Assembly: GCF_009363115.1 (NCBI RefSeq)
Contig: NZ_CP045298.1
Span: 1,952,001 to 2,016,000 of the forward strand
DNA length: 64,000 bases
From: Paenibacillus brasilensis
GTDB taxonomy: Bacteria; Bacillota; Bacilli; Paenibacillales; Paenibacillaceae
Direction of reading: 5' to 3'
The translations under genes and the position numbers were made by a program. A model generated the notes under the pieces. That model did no database searches. It saw nothing but the letters and a program-made list of their open reading frames with translations, and had not been told where the DNA came from. Positions 7,438 through 16,450 of the stretch are shown here, piece after piece (position 1 is the first letter of the stretch; the number at the start of each line of letters is the position of its first letter).

Positions 7438-8619
7438 TTAATAAGCCAAAGCAAAAAGTCCTTTAATGTGGGACAGGTAACGGATGTTACTGCCTTCCTT
7501 CATCAAAGTAGCTACAGCGCCTTTCAATTGGGTGCCATTCGCGCCTACCGTACCGATCGCGTCTGTTCTGCCCAAGCTGCCCAGCGTACCGGAGAATACC
7601 GGTGTAAACTGTTCCATCTTTGCTCCGTTAAAGTAAGCAAACAGGTTGTAACCCACCGTCTCGCCCATTTGCCAAGCCAACTGTGCAGTTGGAGGGTATG
7701 GACGCTCGCCTTCACCCGGGAACACCACTGCGCTGTCACCAGCCAGGAAGATGTCTTCGTGGGAAGTCGATTGCAATGCACCATTCACGGTTGCACGACC
7801 ACGGTTTACTTCGATACCGGATGCGCCAACCAGTGCGTTGCCTTGTACGCCGCCTGTCCAGATCAGGGTGTTCGTTTTGATCGAACGTCCGTCTTTGAGC
7901 AGAACTTCGTCGGCTTTCATTTCCGTAATTGGAACACCAGCTACGATTTGAACACCACGTTTTTCAAGGCTTGTTACTGCACGATCAACCAGCGCCTGAG
8001 GGAAGCCTGCCAAAATAGATGGTCCAGCTTCTACACAGTAGAGGCTAATATCTTCGTAGTTAATGCCTTTCTCACGACAAACCACAGGCAGCTTGTCAGC
8101 ATATTCGCCCACCAGCTCAACGCCTGTCAGACCACCGCCGCCGATAACGATTGTAGCATCTGCTTTGTTGCCGGATTGCTTGTAAGCATCCAGACGAGCT
8201 TCCACATGTGCGCGAATGCGATTAGCTTCTGCCACTGATTTCAGTGTGAAGCTATGCTCTTGCAGTCCTGGAATACCAAAGTAAGCCGTTTCACTGCCCA
8301 GGGAAATAACGAGAGCATCATAGCTCAACGTAGCGCCACTGGCCAAGGTTACTTTTTTATCGTCCGGTTTGATTTCCGAAACTGTATCCACCTTCAGGAT
8401 AATATCTTTGTTACGCAGCAGTTTCTCCAAAGGAAGCGCAACAGCTTTTTCGGCAATTGTACCTGCCGCCAAACGGTGCAGCTCCGTAATAATTTGGTGC
8501 GACGCAAAGCGGTTTACCACTGTAATGGTTGCTTGGCTAGCGTCCAAGTGCTGACGCGCTGTGAGAGCAGCCAGCAATCCGCCGTATCCGCCGCCCAAGA
8601 TCAAAATTTGCTTCGACAT
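7438..8619 (-). CDS. ndh: Type II NADH dehydrogenase
   Basis: A 393-residue flavoprotein. The FAD-binding Rossmann motif is at residues 5-15 (ILILGGGYGGL), the NAD-binding motif is near residue 155 (IVIGGGGLTGVELVGEYAD), and the FAD-contacting IFLAGDSAV is near residue 290, followed by PPTAQLAWQMG. It transfers electrons from NADH to menaquinone at the inner face of the membrane without pumping protons. The ATG at 8619 is preceded by GGAGG at normal spacing; an ATG two codons earlier overlaps the RBS. It is the second gene of a two-gene operon with a DUF1641 protein, the same order as B. subtilis yjlC-yjlD (ndh). There the pair is repressed by Rex, but I could not find a convincing Rex site here. 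Confidence 0.9.
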   Translation of the reverse strand: MSKQILILGGGYGGLLAALTARQHLDASQATITVVNRFASHQIITELHRLAAGTIAEKAVALPLEKLLRNKDIILKVDTVSEIKPDDKKVTLASGATLSYDALVISLGSETAYFGIPGLQEHSFTLKSVAEANRIRAHVEARLDAYKQSGNKADATIVIGGGGLTGVELVGEYADKLPVVCREKGINYEDISLYCVEAGPSILAGFPQALVDRAVTSLEKRGVQIVAGVPITEMKADEVLLKDGRSIKTNTLIWTGGVQGNALVGASGIEVNRGRATVNGALQSTSHEDIFLAGDSAVVFPGEGERPYPPTAQLAWQMGETVGYNLFAYFNGAKMEQFTPVFSGTLGSLGRTDAIGTVGANGTQLKGAVATLMKEGSNIRYLSHIKGLFALAY

Positions 8620-8646
8620 GTCCATCCTCCGTTCTCGATCAGGTAA

Positions 8647-9078
8647 TTATTTGCTTTCGCGTTGGCGCTCATTCAGAATATCCAGGAAAGCCTGGCTGAA
8701 ACGCAGCGTTTTTTGTACATTTGGATCTTTAAGCATTTTGAGCAGGCCAAACAGACCTACACTGCCGTCCGTAGTTTGTACGCGGTCGTTAGCTTCAATG
8801 GCAGCAGAAGCCAAACCTTTTGCCGACTCTGTAACAGGCTTCACAAACTCTCCCATGGAGCTTTTCATATCTCCGAGAAAGACAGGGTCAGTTGCCAAAC
8901 TGCGGGCTACATCATAAACGTCGGTCATCAGAGTAACCATCTCAGTCAACTTGGGCAGATTCTCTACCAGCACGGTCAGCGATTGCTGAACCTCCGGTTT
9001 CATCAATTGGTCCAGTACATCCCGAGACTCTTTGGTAGCTTCTTGTGTTACAGCCACCTCTTGTTGGTTTTCAGACAT
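8647..9078 (-). CDS. yjlC: DUF1641 protein, YjlC-like
   Basis: A 143-residue soluble protein that starts MSENQQEVAV at an ATG behind GGAGGAA; upstream in-frame codons lack an RBS. The central part (LDQLMKPEVQQSLTVLVENL, then LPKLTEMVTLM and GLFGLLKMLKDPNVQKTLRF) matches DUF1641. Its function is unknown, but it is often encoded next to quinone-reducing or formate dehydrogenases. Here it lies 27 bases upstream of ndh, as yjlC does in B. subtilis, suggesting a helper role in NADH dehydrogenase function. Confidence 0.85.
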   Translation of the reverse strand: MSENQQEVAVTQEATKESRDVLDQLMKPEVQQSLTVLVENLPKLTEMVTLMTDVYDVARSLATDPVFLGDMKSSMGEFVKPVTESAKGLASAAIEANDRVQTTDGSVGLFGLLKMLKDPNVQKTLRFSQAFLDILNERQRESK

Positions 9079-9471
9079 GCGTGAACTTCCTCCTTTACTG
9101 TGAAAATAGAAGTCCATTCCTTTCTCATAACCTGTATCTATAAACTCTAGCAATAAAAACGTTCAAAGAATTCGCGCCCTTAAACATGCAAGAAGCACAG
9201 CTTAAACCAGGCCTATACCCTAAAGGGCAAGACTGATCATCGCAGATGCCAATTGTATATTGCTCGGACGGTATTCTGTTGTTGTTACTGCTGCGGAATA
9301 TCTCACGAAGCACTTCTCCGTGACTACAACAGGTCGAAACGGAACCCTATACCTCTATATTACACTGTTTACAACACTAACGTCGAAAAAATTTTAAATT
9401 TGCACAAATTTCTGCAAATTTTATTTGTTATTTTAGATAAAAATTAGAATAAGCTCGATTTTTGTCCAAAT
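9079..9471. other. 393-base intergenic region with a long-range inverted repeat
   Basis: No gene seen. GCCCTTAAAC (9177) and its partner TAAAGGGC (to 9228) bracket about 35 bases and could fold in the yjlC-ndh leader. A possible -10 (TAATAT) for minus-strand transcription lies near 9360. The stretch 9385-9460 is very AT-rich, with repeated GCAAATTT/GCACAAATTT. Confidence 0.4.
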
Positions 9472-10308
9472 TTACCGTAAAAAAAGGGGGTCCTCCGAAG
9501 TATCGGAATCATCAGGAGACTCTAAATGACCAGGAGATGACAGCGGCACACCGGACTCGATGAACTCCTCTACATCACGGGCAGCTTTAACCTGATTGCA
9601 CTCATTGCAGGCACATACACAATTGACTGGCGTCGTGTGCCCACCTTTAGCCCGTGGCAGTAAATGATCAATGGTATCACCATAGCCGCCGCAGAAAAAA
9701 CAGGTATAACGATCACGCTTGAGCACGTATTGGCGAAATTCTTTGTTACTGTAGAGTCTGCGAACAGTGTATGGATTTACAATCACCGCCATGCGCTCTC
9801 TAACCAGAGTCATCGCCAAATCAAGCTCAATCTCCTGATGCCAGCGTCTCCCCTGATCGGTTTTGCCTCTCAGCCGAATCATGCCATTGCGATTGAGCCG
9901 CAGCGCACGGGTATCCGCAGGCTTCAGCCTGCTGAGCAGATTCCGCACCCGTTGCCGATGGCGTTCGCGCGCCTTATCTGTGACCGGCTTCCTGCGGGGT
10001 GGGTAAGGCAGCAGTTCAGGCTGTACCGATGTATCCAGACATGGGACATCCTCACCTGCCCCCGGGTTATGTCGCGCCGTGGAAGCAGCCAAGGGCTTTA
10101 TTGCCTCGCCGGAAGGGGTAGAAATGGCTACACGCTCTTGTGTGGCTAAGCCCCGGCAGGAACGGCAAGGGCCACGTCGGGAGTACGGACCTGCCCGGCG
10201 ACCGGTTCTGCGCTGAAACTCCGTCAGCGGCTTCAGCTCCTGACAATACGTACATTTTTTCATCAGCGGCTCGCCCGCTTCATTCCTGTTTTGCTGCGGT
10301 TCCGTCAT
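9472..10308 (-). CDS. HNH endonuclease family protein
   Basis: A 278-residue protein. The N-terminus has a Cys4 motif (CTYCQELKPLTEFQ, then CRSC), likely a zinc ribbon. The middle is basic (RRKPVTDKARERHRQRVRNLL). The C-terminal part, residues about 195-250, is an HNH domain: RDRYTCFFCG, then DTIDHLLPRAKGGHT and NCVCACNECNQVKAARD, with the central DH and two CxxC zinc pairs. HNH proteins cleave or nick DNA; this one has no restriction-modification or phage partners here, so its role is unknown. The start at 10308 gives correct spacing from GGAGGG; an ATG two codons earlier abuts the RBS. Confidence 0.8.
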   Translation of the reverse strand: MTEPQQNRNEAGEPLMKKCTYCQELKPLTEFQRRTGRRAGPYSRRGPCRSCRGLATQERVAISTPSGEAIKPLAASTARHNPGAGEDVPCLDTSVQPELLPYPPRRKPVTDKARERHRQRVRNLLSRLKPADTRALRLNRNGMIRLRGKTDQGRRWHQEIELDLAMTLVRERMAVIVNPYTVRRLYSNKEFRQYVLKRDRYTCFFCGGYGDTIDHLLPRAKGGHTTPVNCVCACNECNQVKAARDVEEFIESGVPLSSPGHLESPDDSDTSEDPLFLR

Positions 10309-10569
10309 GTTCATCCCTCCTTCCTCCGTCGCTCATATTTCATCGGTGGCCTGAAATTCGTGCCCCTGTTAAGTTAGATCCATTTTATCGTGTTCACGTT
10401 TCCTTTTCTAGCCATTGTATGGCTGCAACGATCAGGTATAACAAATTTTAATGATTTGGCATACGTTATACAGCGATGCCTATTCTTCGTTTAGCATCTA
10501 TATTCACCGTCTGACGTTTAGCCCCCCTCACTTGGTGGGTAACTTGTTATATATGGAGGAGGGACGCAC

Positions 10570-12063
10570 ATGAAAAGGAACCATACGATGATGCAGTTTT
10601 TCGAGTGGAATGTCGAAGCAGACGGTTCACACTGGAAGAAACTTGCCCGCCTGGCACCGGAACTAAAGGCTAAAGGAATTGACGCGATATGGATTCCACC
10701 TGTCACCAAGGGTCAATCGCCCGAGGATACGGGATACGGCGTCTATGACCTTTACGACCTGGGCGAGTTTAATCAAAAAGGTGCGGTACGCACCAAATAC
10801 GGTACCAGGGAAGACCTATTGGAGGCTGTTGCCGCCTGTGTTCGCCACGGCGTAGCCGTCTATGTCGATCTGGTCATGAACCATAAGGCCGGCGCAGATG
10901 AAACCGAAGTGTTCAAGGTCGTCGAGGTTAACCCGGATAACCGCAATGAGGTTATCTCTGAGCCCTTCGATATCGAAGGGTGGACTAAATTTACATTTCC
11001 CGGACGTCAAGGTCAGTATTCCACATTCCAATGGAATTTTGAACATTTTAACGGAACCGATTATGATGCAAGCCAGGACCGGACAGGAATTTATCGTATT
11101 TTAGGCAAAAATAAAAGCTGGAGCGAAAATGTAGATGATGAATTCGGCAATTATGATTATTTAATGTTTGCCAATATTGACTATAATCATCAGGATGTGC
11201 GCAGGGAAATGATTCGCTGGGGCAAATGGCTGGTGGATACCCTGCAATGCAACGGATTTCGTCTGGATGCGATCAAGCATATCAATCATGAATTTGTACG
11301 GGAATTCGCCACGGAAATGATCAAAAAACGTGGACAGGATTTTTATATGGTAGGCGAGTTTTGGAAACCGGATCTGAAATCATGCCAGAAATTCCTGGAT
11401 ACCATTGATTATAAAATCGACCTGTTCGACGTATCCCTCCACTACAAACTACATAGCGCTTCCTTGAGTGGAAAGGATTTCAATCTAAGCACCATTTTCG
11501 AGGACACGCTGGTCCATACTCACCCCCTAAACTCGGTCACTTTTGTCGATAATCATGATTCCCAGCCCCATGAAGCGCTCGAATCCTGGGTGGAGGACTG
11601 GTTCAAGCCCAGTGCCTATGCGCTCATTCTGCTTCGCAAAGACGGTTACCCCTGCGTATTCTACGGGGATTACTACGGTATTCAGGGAAAAACACCCGTG
11701 AAAGGCAAGCAGGCCGAGTTAGATCCGCTCCTGTATGCCCGATACCACAAAGCCTATGGGGAGCAAAAGGATTATTTTGACGATCCCCATACGATTGGAT
11801 GGGTGCGTCAGGGTGTTCCTGAATTGAAAGGCTCCGGCTGTGCTGTAGTGATTACCAATGCAGACAAAGGGGAAAAACGAATGTTCGTAGGGAAACAGCG
11901 TGCTGGAGAGCAATGGACTGATTTGACGGGACATCACGACCACTTTATAACAATCGGGCAGGACGGCTACGGCGTATTTCCGGTTCGTGCTGGCAGCGTC
12001 TCGGTATGGGCACTTCCTGCCGAGGATGACAGCCCGGAAGCAGAAGACGATGTGGAAGCTTAA
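10570..12063 (+). CDS. Alpha-amylase, cytoplasmic-type GH13
   Basis: A 497-residue enzyme without a signal peptide, so probably intracellular. It shows all GH13 regions: VDLVMNHKAG (about 99-108), GFRLDAIKH with nucleophile D233, GEFW with acid/base E263 and FVDNHDS with D330. The start (HTMMQFFEWN) and PPVTKGQSPEDTGYGVYDLYDLGEF are characteristic of the bacterial liquefying amylase group (GH13_5). It would hydrolyse internal alpha-1,4 bonds of glycogen, maltodextrin or starch. RBS GGAGGAGGG is 8 bases before the ATG. The last 12 residues are acidic. The gene is monocistronic with its own terminator, which it shares with gpmA. Confidence 0.93.
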   Translation: MKRNHTMMQFFEWNVEADGSHWKKLARLAPELKAKGIDAIWIPPVTKGQSPEDTGYGVYDLYDLGEFNQKGAVRTKYGTREDLLEAVAACVRHGVAVYVDLVMNHKAGADETEVFKVVEVNPDNRNEVISEPFDIEGWTKFTFPGRQGQYSTFQWNFEHFNGTDYDASQDRTGIYRILGKNKSWSENVDDEFGNYDYLMFANIDYNHQDVRREMIRWGKWLVDTLQCNGFRLDAIKHINHEFVREFATEMIKKRGQDFYMVGEFWKPDLKSCQKFLDTIDYKIDLFDVSLHYKLHSASLSGKDFNLSTIFEDTLVHTHPLNSVTFVDNHDSQPHEALESWVEDWFKPSAYALILLRKDGYPCVFYGDYYGIQGKTPVKGKQAELDPLLYARYHKAYGEQKDYFDDPHTIGWVRQGVPELKGSGCAVVITNADKGEKRMFVGKQRAGEQWTDLTGHHDHFITIGQDGYGVFPVRAGSVSVWALPAEDDSPEAEDDVEA

Positions 12064-12076
12064 CTTTATCCAACAC

Positions 12077-12114
12077 AAAGAGGACAGGATGCGAGGAAGC
12101 GCCCTGTCCTCTTT
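12077..12114. terminator. Bidirectional terminator between amylase and gpmA
   Basis: AAAGAGGACAGG and CCTGTCCTCTTT form a perfect 12-bp stem between two convergent genes, with A and T tracts on both sides. Confidence 0.85.
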
Positions 12115-12125
12115 GGTATCATCAA

Positions 12126-12875
12126 TTACTCCGTCACCTTGCTTTGGTTGGCCACAGCCTGCTTTTTCGCCTCCACATGACTCGGATCACCCAAATAGAA
12201 GCGTCGGATCGGATCTATATGATCGTCCAGCTCATACACCAGCGGAATACCTGTCGGAATATTTAAATCCAGCAATGCGGTTTCGTCCAGATTCTCCATA
12301 TACTTGATCAATGCGCGCAAAGTGTTGCCATGCGCGGAAATGATAACCCGATCCTTTTTGAGGATCAATGGCACAATCCGCTGCTTCCAAAACTCACCGA
12401 CCCGGTGCACCGTATCCTCCAGACTTTCCCCCAGCGGCAGCTCCTCTGGCTTAATATGGCGATAACGCTCTTCTCTGCGTGGACTCCGCTCATCCTTCTC
12501 ATCCAGCATGGGAGGTCGTACTGTCAAGCTGCGCCGCCAGATATGAACCTGTTCCTCGCCGTATTCAACGGCAGAATCCAGCTTGCTAAGCCCTTGAAGA
12601 GCGCCATAATGGCGTTCATTCAGCTTCCAGGACTTCTGCACAGGTATCCACAAATGGTCAAGTTCATCCAGGATGTGATACAACGTGCGGATGGAACGTT
12701 TTAGCACAGAGGCAAACGCCAAATCAAATGTATACCCGGCCTCCTTGAGAATACGCCCGGCCTCGATGGCTTCATGCGTTCCTTGTTCAGTTAGGTCCAC
12801 GTCCGTCCAGCCTGTGAACAGGTTTTGACGGTTATACACACTTTCTCCATGTCTCACCAACACTACTTGATACAT
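12126..12875 (-). CDS. gpmA: 2,3-bisphosphoglycerate-dependent phosphoglycerate mutase
   Basis: A 249-residue enzyme of glycolysis and gluconeogenesis interconverting 3- and 2-phosphoglycerate. The catalytic histidine is in VLVRHGESVYN (residues 5-15), followed by LFTGWTDVDLTEQG, LNERHYGALQG and the second histidine in ISAHGNTLRALIKY. The C-terminus keeps the NIPTGIPLVYELD pattern of dPGM. The ATG at 12875 follows GGAGAGGAG; the longer ORF upstream has no RBS. Some members of this family in Bacillales are broad phosphatases, but the complete GpmA pattern argues for the mutase. Confidence 0.92.
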   Translation of the reverse strand: MYQVVLVRHGESVYNRQNLFTGWTDVDLTEQGTHEAIEAGRILKEAGYTFDLAFASVLKRSIRTLYHILDELDHLWIPVQKSWKLNERHYGALQGLSKLDSAVEYGEEQVHIWRRSLTVRPPMLDEKDERSPRREERYRHIKPEELPLGESLEDTVHRVGEFWKQRIVPLILKKDRVIISAHGNTLRALIKYMENLDETALLDLNIPTGIPLVYELDDHIDPIRRFYLGDPSHVEAKKQAVANQSKVTE

Positions 12876-13036
12876 ACACCCACTCCTCTCCTGTTTGTCA
12901 TTATGTTTATGTTTACCCAACTTCTATGTATTTAACGTAAAATACAATTTTTAAAACGTTTCTTCTATGGTATCCGTTCTATACAATAGTTACCTAATAC
13001 AACATTAACGTGGTGTCGTCTTAAACTAACAAAAAA

Positions 13037-13059
13037 AGCTGTCGAGACTTTCTCGACAG
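13037..13059 (-). repeat. Stem-loop GCTGTCGAGA/TCTCGACAGC
   Basis: A perfect 10-bp stem with a 3-base loop, followed on the minus strand by a T-run. It sits right beside the start of the IS3 remnant. A near copy (GGCTGTCGAGA-TTTTCTCGGCAGCC) occurs at 20126-20152, so it is a repeated terminator-like element. No minus-strand gene reads into it here. Confidence 0.6.
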
Positions 13060-13061
13060 CC

Positions 13062-13320
13062 GGGACTGACCCCATAACGTGAGACAAATCAAAACACCTT
13101 CAAGAGAATCAAGCCATGTCGTAAGATATGGAGATAACCTTGGAGGTGTTTTTACGTTGGCAACGAGAGTGAGTTACCCCCTAGAAATAAAGATGCAAGC
13201 GATTGAATTGAGATTGGCAAGAGTTCCGGTAAGAGAGGTTATGGAGCAACTGGGAATACGAATAAGACACAGCTAAAAACATGGATGAGGTGGTATCGAA
13301 AAGGTGAAATGCATCAATGT
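13062..13320 (+). pseudogene. Remnant of IS3-family transposase orfA
   Basis: From a TTG at 13157 (RBS TTGGAGGTG) the frame reads LATRVSYPLEIKMQAIELRL, then ARVPVREVMEQLGIR and stops early. In the next frame it continues as KTQLKTWMRWYRKGEMHQ. Restoring one A in CGAATAAG would rejoin them, giving an IS3 OrfA helix-turn-helix. The start of the segment (TGACCCCATAACGTGAGAC) looks like an IS end. orfB and the other end are missing; sequence changes abruptly near 13320 into an NTF2-like fragment. Confidence 0.65.
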
Positions 13321-13481
13321 ACTGTACGCCATTCGCCATTAATTAAGCGAAAAACTTCAGTAGTATTCCAACATTTTTGAAGTTTTTCTTGTCCATCTTC
13401 TCCTGCTACGTAATTGTGTAAATTATAACTCAACACAGCCAAATCACCAGTTTCACTGACAGCGACATCTGAATTGAGTTA
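13318..13481 (-). pseudogene. Fragment of an NTF2/SnoaL-like (DUF4440-type) protein
   Basis: The minus strand reads SDVAVSETGDLAVLSYNLHN, then YVAGEDGQEKLQKCWNTTEV and FRLINGEWRTVH before a stop at the border with the IS remnant. The W-x-x-T-E-V-F-R-...-W-R-x-V-H pattern is typical of the last strands of ketosteroid-isomerase-like folds. An in-frame stop lies just upstream, and no start or N-terminal half is present. It is a leftover of a gene broken at both ends. Confidence 0.55.
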
Positions 13482-13611
13482 TTCACTCCGAACAATATTA
13501 GGATTTATATAGCCTGACATTTTGTCACTACCGTATGTGACAGAAAAACACTTAGAATCACAGAGGAAGTTTTAACACATTAACAATAAATGAGGAGGGG
13601 AGATTTTCATT

Positions 13612-13698
13612 GTGTATGATAAAAATTTAACGAGGCGTGAAAGGGGAAACAGGTATGACCTATTTATGAAAAACAAACCAGTAACAAGAGTGTTTTAA
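13612..13698 (+). CDS. Possible 28-residue peptide behind a strong RBS
   Basis: A GTG start 10 bases after GAGGAGGGG opens a 28-codon ORF rich in Lys/Arg (YDKNLTRRERGNRYDLF, then MKNKPVTRVF). No homology is recognised. The RBS is much better than chance, but this AT-rich patch is full of gene debris, so it may be the 5' end of a lost gene. The rest of 13482-13875 shows nothing further. Confidence 0.25.
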   Translation: MYDKNLTRRERGNRYDLFMKNKPVTRVF

Positions 13699-13875
13699 GG
13701 AAAATAAGTAATTTCTAGGGTTAACATACATGTGGAAAAAAAGGAATTTACCGTTTGTTAGGACACAATAGCGTTTGTGAAAATAATAATGAGTAAAGAT
13801 AATTGCAAATCCACTCTTGCCCTAAAACAGCAAATAACTACCGATACAATATGAATAGAGGAGAGGAATATCTTT

Positions 13876-15033
13876 ATGAAAAAGCATTGTCAAATTGCAT
13901 CTACAGGTTTAGTCCTTTTAATGGCTGGAAGTTCTCTGTTATACACAACACCAACCTCAATTGTAAAAGCGGAGTCCATTCAAAATGTATCTAGTCCGTT
14001 ACAAACAAGCACTCAAAGTGAACGTAATTCCGTCAAAGAGGCAATGCGGGATACATTGCAACTTGGATATCCTGGGATACTTGCTAAAACTTCTGAGGGT
14101 GGAAAAACATGGAGTTATGCCGCTGGGTTAGCGGACCTGAGCACCAAGAAACCAATGAAAACAGATTTTCGCTTTCGCATTGGTAGTGTAACGAAGACGT
14201 TCATTGCAACAGTTCTACTTCAATTATCTGGAGAGAACCGTTTGAATCTAGACGACTCCATTGAAAAATGGTTGCCTGGTGTCATTCAAGGAAACGGATA
14301 TGATGGTAACCAAATTACTATCCGGCAGATATTGAATCATACAAGTGGTATCGCTGACTATGTAAATTCAAAAGACTTTGATTATACGGATACAAAAAAA
14401 TCGTATACGGCTGAAGAATTCGTAAAGATGGGGATTTCTCTTCCCCCAGACTTTGCCCCAGGAAAGGGTTGGTCTTATTCAAACACAGGATACGTAATAC
14501 TGGGGATCCTTATTGAAAAAGTAACTGGAAACAGCTATGCGGAAGAGGTTGAAAATCGGATTATTGAACCGCTTGATTTGTCAAATACATTCCTACCTGG
14601 CAATTCAAGCGTGATTCCAGGCACCAAGCATGCCCGTGGCTATTTCCAACTAGACGGAGCAAGTGAGCTAAAAGACGTTACTTATATTAACCCAGGTAGC
14701 TCGGATGGAGATATGATTTCTACTGCTGACGATTTAAACAAATTCTTCTCTTACTTACTCAGTGGTAAATTACTGAAGGAACAGCAACTAAAACAAATGC
14801 TTACTACAGTTCCTACAGATAGAGAAGGAACCGGATATGGTCTTGGGATCTTTGAAACTAAGCTTCCAAACGGTGTCTCGATATGGGGACACAAAGGTAG
14901 AGTTCTAGGGTTTACCACTTTTGCTGGTGGCACACTTGGAGGCAAGCATACATTGGTCGTCAATTTGAACAGCTTTAAAGCTGATAGTCCTGATCCATTT
15001 AAAAATATTTTACTTGCTGAATTTAGCAAGTAG
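13876..15033 (+). CDS. Secreted serine hydrolase, beta-lactamase/D-alanyl-D-alanine carboxypeptidase type
   Basis: A 385-residue protein with a signal peptide (IASTGLVLLMAGSSLLY). The three class C/DD-peptidase motifs are complete: SxxK at S104-K107 (IGSVTKTF), Y201-S-N203 (GWSYSNTGY) and H339-K-G341 (WGHKGRV). NHTSGIADY and SSDGDMISTADDLNKFF are also typical. It acts outside the membrane, as a DD-carboxypeptidase or esterase. True beta-lactam resistance cannot be read from this. RBS is AGAGGAGAGG. It lies 82 bases upstream of an erythromycin-esterase-like gene on the same strand, both AT-rich, flanked by broken genes, suggesting acquisition as a block. Confidence 0.85.
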   Translation: MKKHCQIASTGLVLLMAGSSLLYTTPTSIVKAESIQNVSSPLQTSTQSERNSVKEAMRDTLQLGYPGILAKTSEGGKTWSYAAGLADLSTKKPMKTDFRFRIGSVTKTFIATVLLQLSGENRLNLDDSIEKWLPGVIQGNGYDGNQITIRQILNHTSGIADYVNSKDFDYTDTKKSYTAEEFVKMGISLPPDFAPGKGWSYSNTGYVILGILIEKVTGNSYAEEVENRIIEPLDLSNTFLPGNSSVIPGTKHARGYFQLDGASELKDVTYINPGSSDGDMISTADDLNKFFSYLLSGKLLKEQQLKQMLTTVPTDREGTGYGLGIFETKLPNGVSIWGHKGRVLGFTTFAGGTLGGKHTLVVNLNSFKADSPDPFKNILLAEFSK

Positions 15034-15115
15034 GCAAAAAGGAAAACAATGGTTTAAACTGGGCTCCTTAGAGCATGTCAAAAAAACTAACAAATAAGTA
15101 TTTTAGGAGGGTATT

Positions 15116-16450
15116 ATGAAAAAGAAAATGATTATTGCACTTGGTGTTTTTGCTATGATACTGACTAATTTTGTAGGAAGTACTTATGCAGACTCGAAAA
15201 CAGGAGTTTCTGTTACAGCTCCCTACAATACAAATCAAATAACGGAATGGTTAGAAATGCATGCAAAGCCTTTAAAAACAACTAATCCAACTGCATCTTT
15301 TAATGATTTAAAACCACTTAAGAATATGGTAGGTTCAGCTTCAATTGTAGGTTTAGGTGAAGCTACGCATGGGGCTCATGAAGTTTTTACAATGAAACAA
15401 CGCATTGTTAATTATTTAGTATCTGAAAAGGGATTCATCAACTTAGTTTTAGAAGAGGGATGGGACAGAGCTTTGGAGCTTGATCGATATGTTCTTACTG
15501 GTAAGGGAAACCCAAGCCAACATCTATCACCTGTATTTAACACAAAAGAAATGTTAGATCTACTTAGTTGGATTCGACAATATAATGCTAATCCAAAACA
15601 TAAATCTAAAGTGCGTATCATTGGGATGGACATTCAATCAGTAAACGAGAATGTCTATAATAATATAATAGAATATATAAAAAGAAACAATTCAGATCTT
15701 GTGCCTAGAGTAGAAGAGAAGATAAAAGGTCTTATTCCTGTAACAAAGGATATGAATACTTTTGAGAGCCTTACGAAAGAAGAAAAAGAAAAGTATATTT
15801 CAGATGCTAAACAAATCAGTGCTTTATTAGAACAAAATAAAAGTTATCTAAACGGAAAATCCAAAGAGTTCGCATGGATAAAACAAAATGCTCGTATTAT
15901 TGAACAGTTTACTACAATGTTAGGAGGAACATCCCCTGATAAACCATCGGATTTTTATTTGAAACATGATATTGCAATGTATGAAAATGCGAAGTGGACT
16001 GAAGAACATTTAGGGAAAACCATAGTTTGGGGACATAATGGACACGTTTCGAAAACAAATATGATTCCATTTATATACCCTAAAGTAGCTGGGCAGCATT
16101 TAGCAGAATATTATGGAAAACGGTATGTATCTATTGGAACATCTGTTTATAAAGGACAATATAATGTCTATAATAATGATGGTGAATTTGGCCCATATGG
16201 AATATTAAAATCAGATGATCCAAACAGTTATAATTACATTTTTGGACAGGTCAAAAAAGATCAATTTTTTATTGATTTACGTAAGGCGAACGGAGTGACA
16301 AAAACTTGGTTAAACGAACAACACCAAATTTTCGCTGGAATAACTAAAGAAGGCCCTGCTATACCAAAAACTGTTGATATATCATTAGGTAAAACGTTTG
16401 ATATACTTGTTCAAATTCAAAAAGTCAGTCCATCTCAACTACATCAATAA
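15116..16450 (+). CDS. Secreted erythromycin-esterase-like protein
   Basis: A 444-residue protein with a signal peptide (KKKMIIALGVFAMILTNFVG, ends near TYADS). It has the family's key motif GLGEATHGAHEVF (E82, H85), LVLEEGWDRA (E113/E114), GMDIQS and TIVWGHNGHVSK (H307, H310), which form the active site of Ere-type hydrolases. Ere enzymes open the lactone ring of 14-membered macrolides, but most family members have unknown substrates. Ere(A)/Ere(B) are usually cytoplasmic; a signal peptide points to an extracytoplasmic role. RBS TTAGGAGGG. The codon use is AT-rich compared with neighbours such as amylase and gpmA, consistent with transfer. Confidence 0.82.
   Translation: MKKKMIIALGVFAMILTNFVGSTYADSKTGVSVTAPYNTNQITEWLEMHAKPLKTTNPTASFNDLKPLKNMVGSASIVGLGEATHGAHEVFTMKQRIVNYLVSEKGFINLVLEEGWDRALELDRYVLTGKGNPSQHLSPVFNTKEMLDLLSWIRQYNANPKHKSKVRIIGMDIQSVNENVYNNIIEYIKRNNSDLVPRVEEKIKGLIPVTKDMNTFESLTKEEKEKYISDAKQISALLEQNKSYLNGKSKEFAWIKQNARIIEQFTTMLGGTSPDKPSDFYLKHDIAMYENAKWTEEHLGKTIVWGHNGHVSKTNMIPFIYPKVAGQHLAEYYGKRYVSIGTSVYKGQYNVYNNDGEFGPYGILKSDDPNSYNYIFGQVKKDQFFIDLRKANGVTKTWLNEQHQIFAGITKEGPAIPKTVDISLGKTFDILVQIQKVSPSQLHQ

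Noticed and set aside
7468..8238. Long plus-strand ORF of 256 codons opposite ndh
   Set aside because: It is fully antisense to a well-supported flavoprotein gene, is rich in Cys/His/Phe as mirror frames are, and has no RBS.
9079..9471. Rex operator upstream of yjlC-ndh
   Set aside because: Expected from B. subtilis, but no sequence close to TTGTGAA-N4-TTCACAA was found; the AT-rich GCAAATTT repeats do not match it.
13876..15033. The secreted serine hydrolase as the missing PBP-type cyclase for the NRPS
   Set aside because: It has a Sec signal, lies 28 kb from the operon in a different neighbourhood, and fits extracellular DD-peptidase relatives; a cyclase must act in the cytoplasm.
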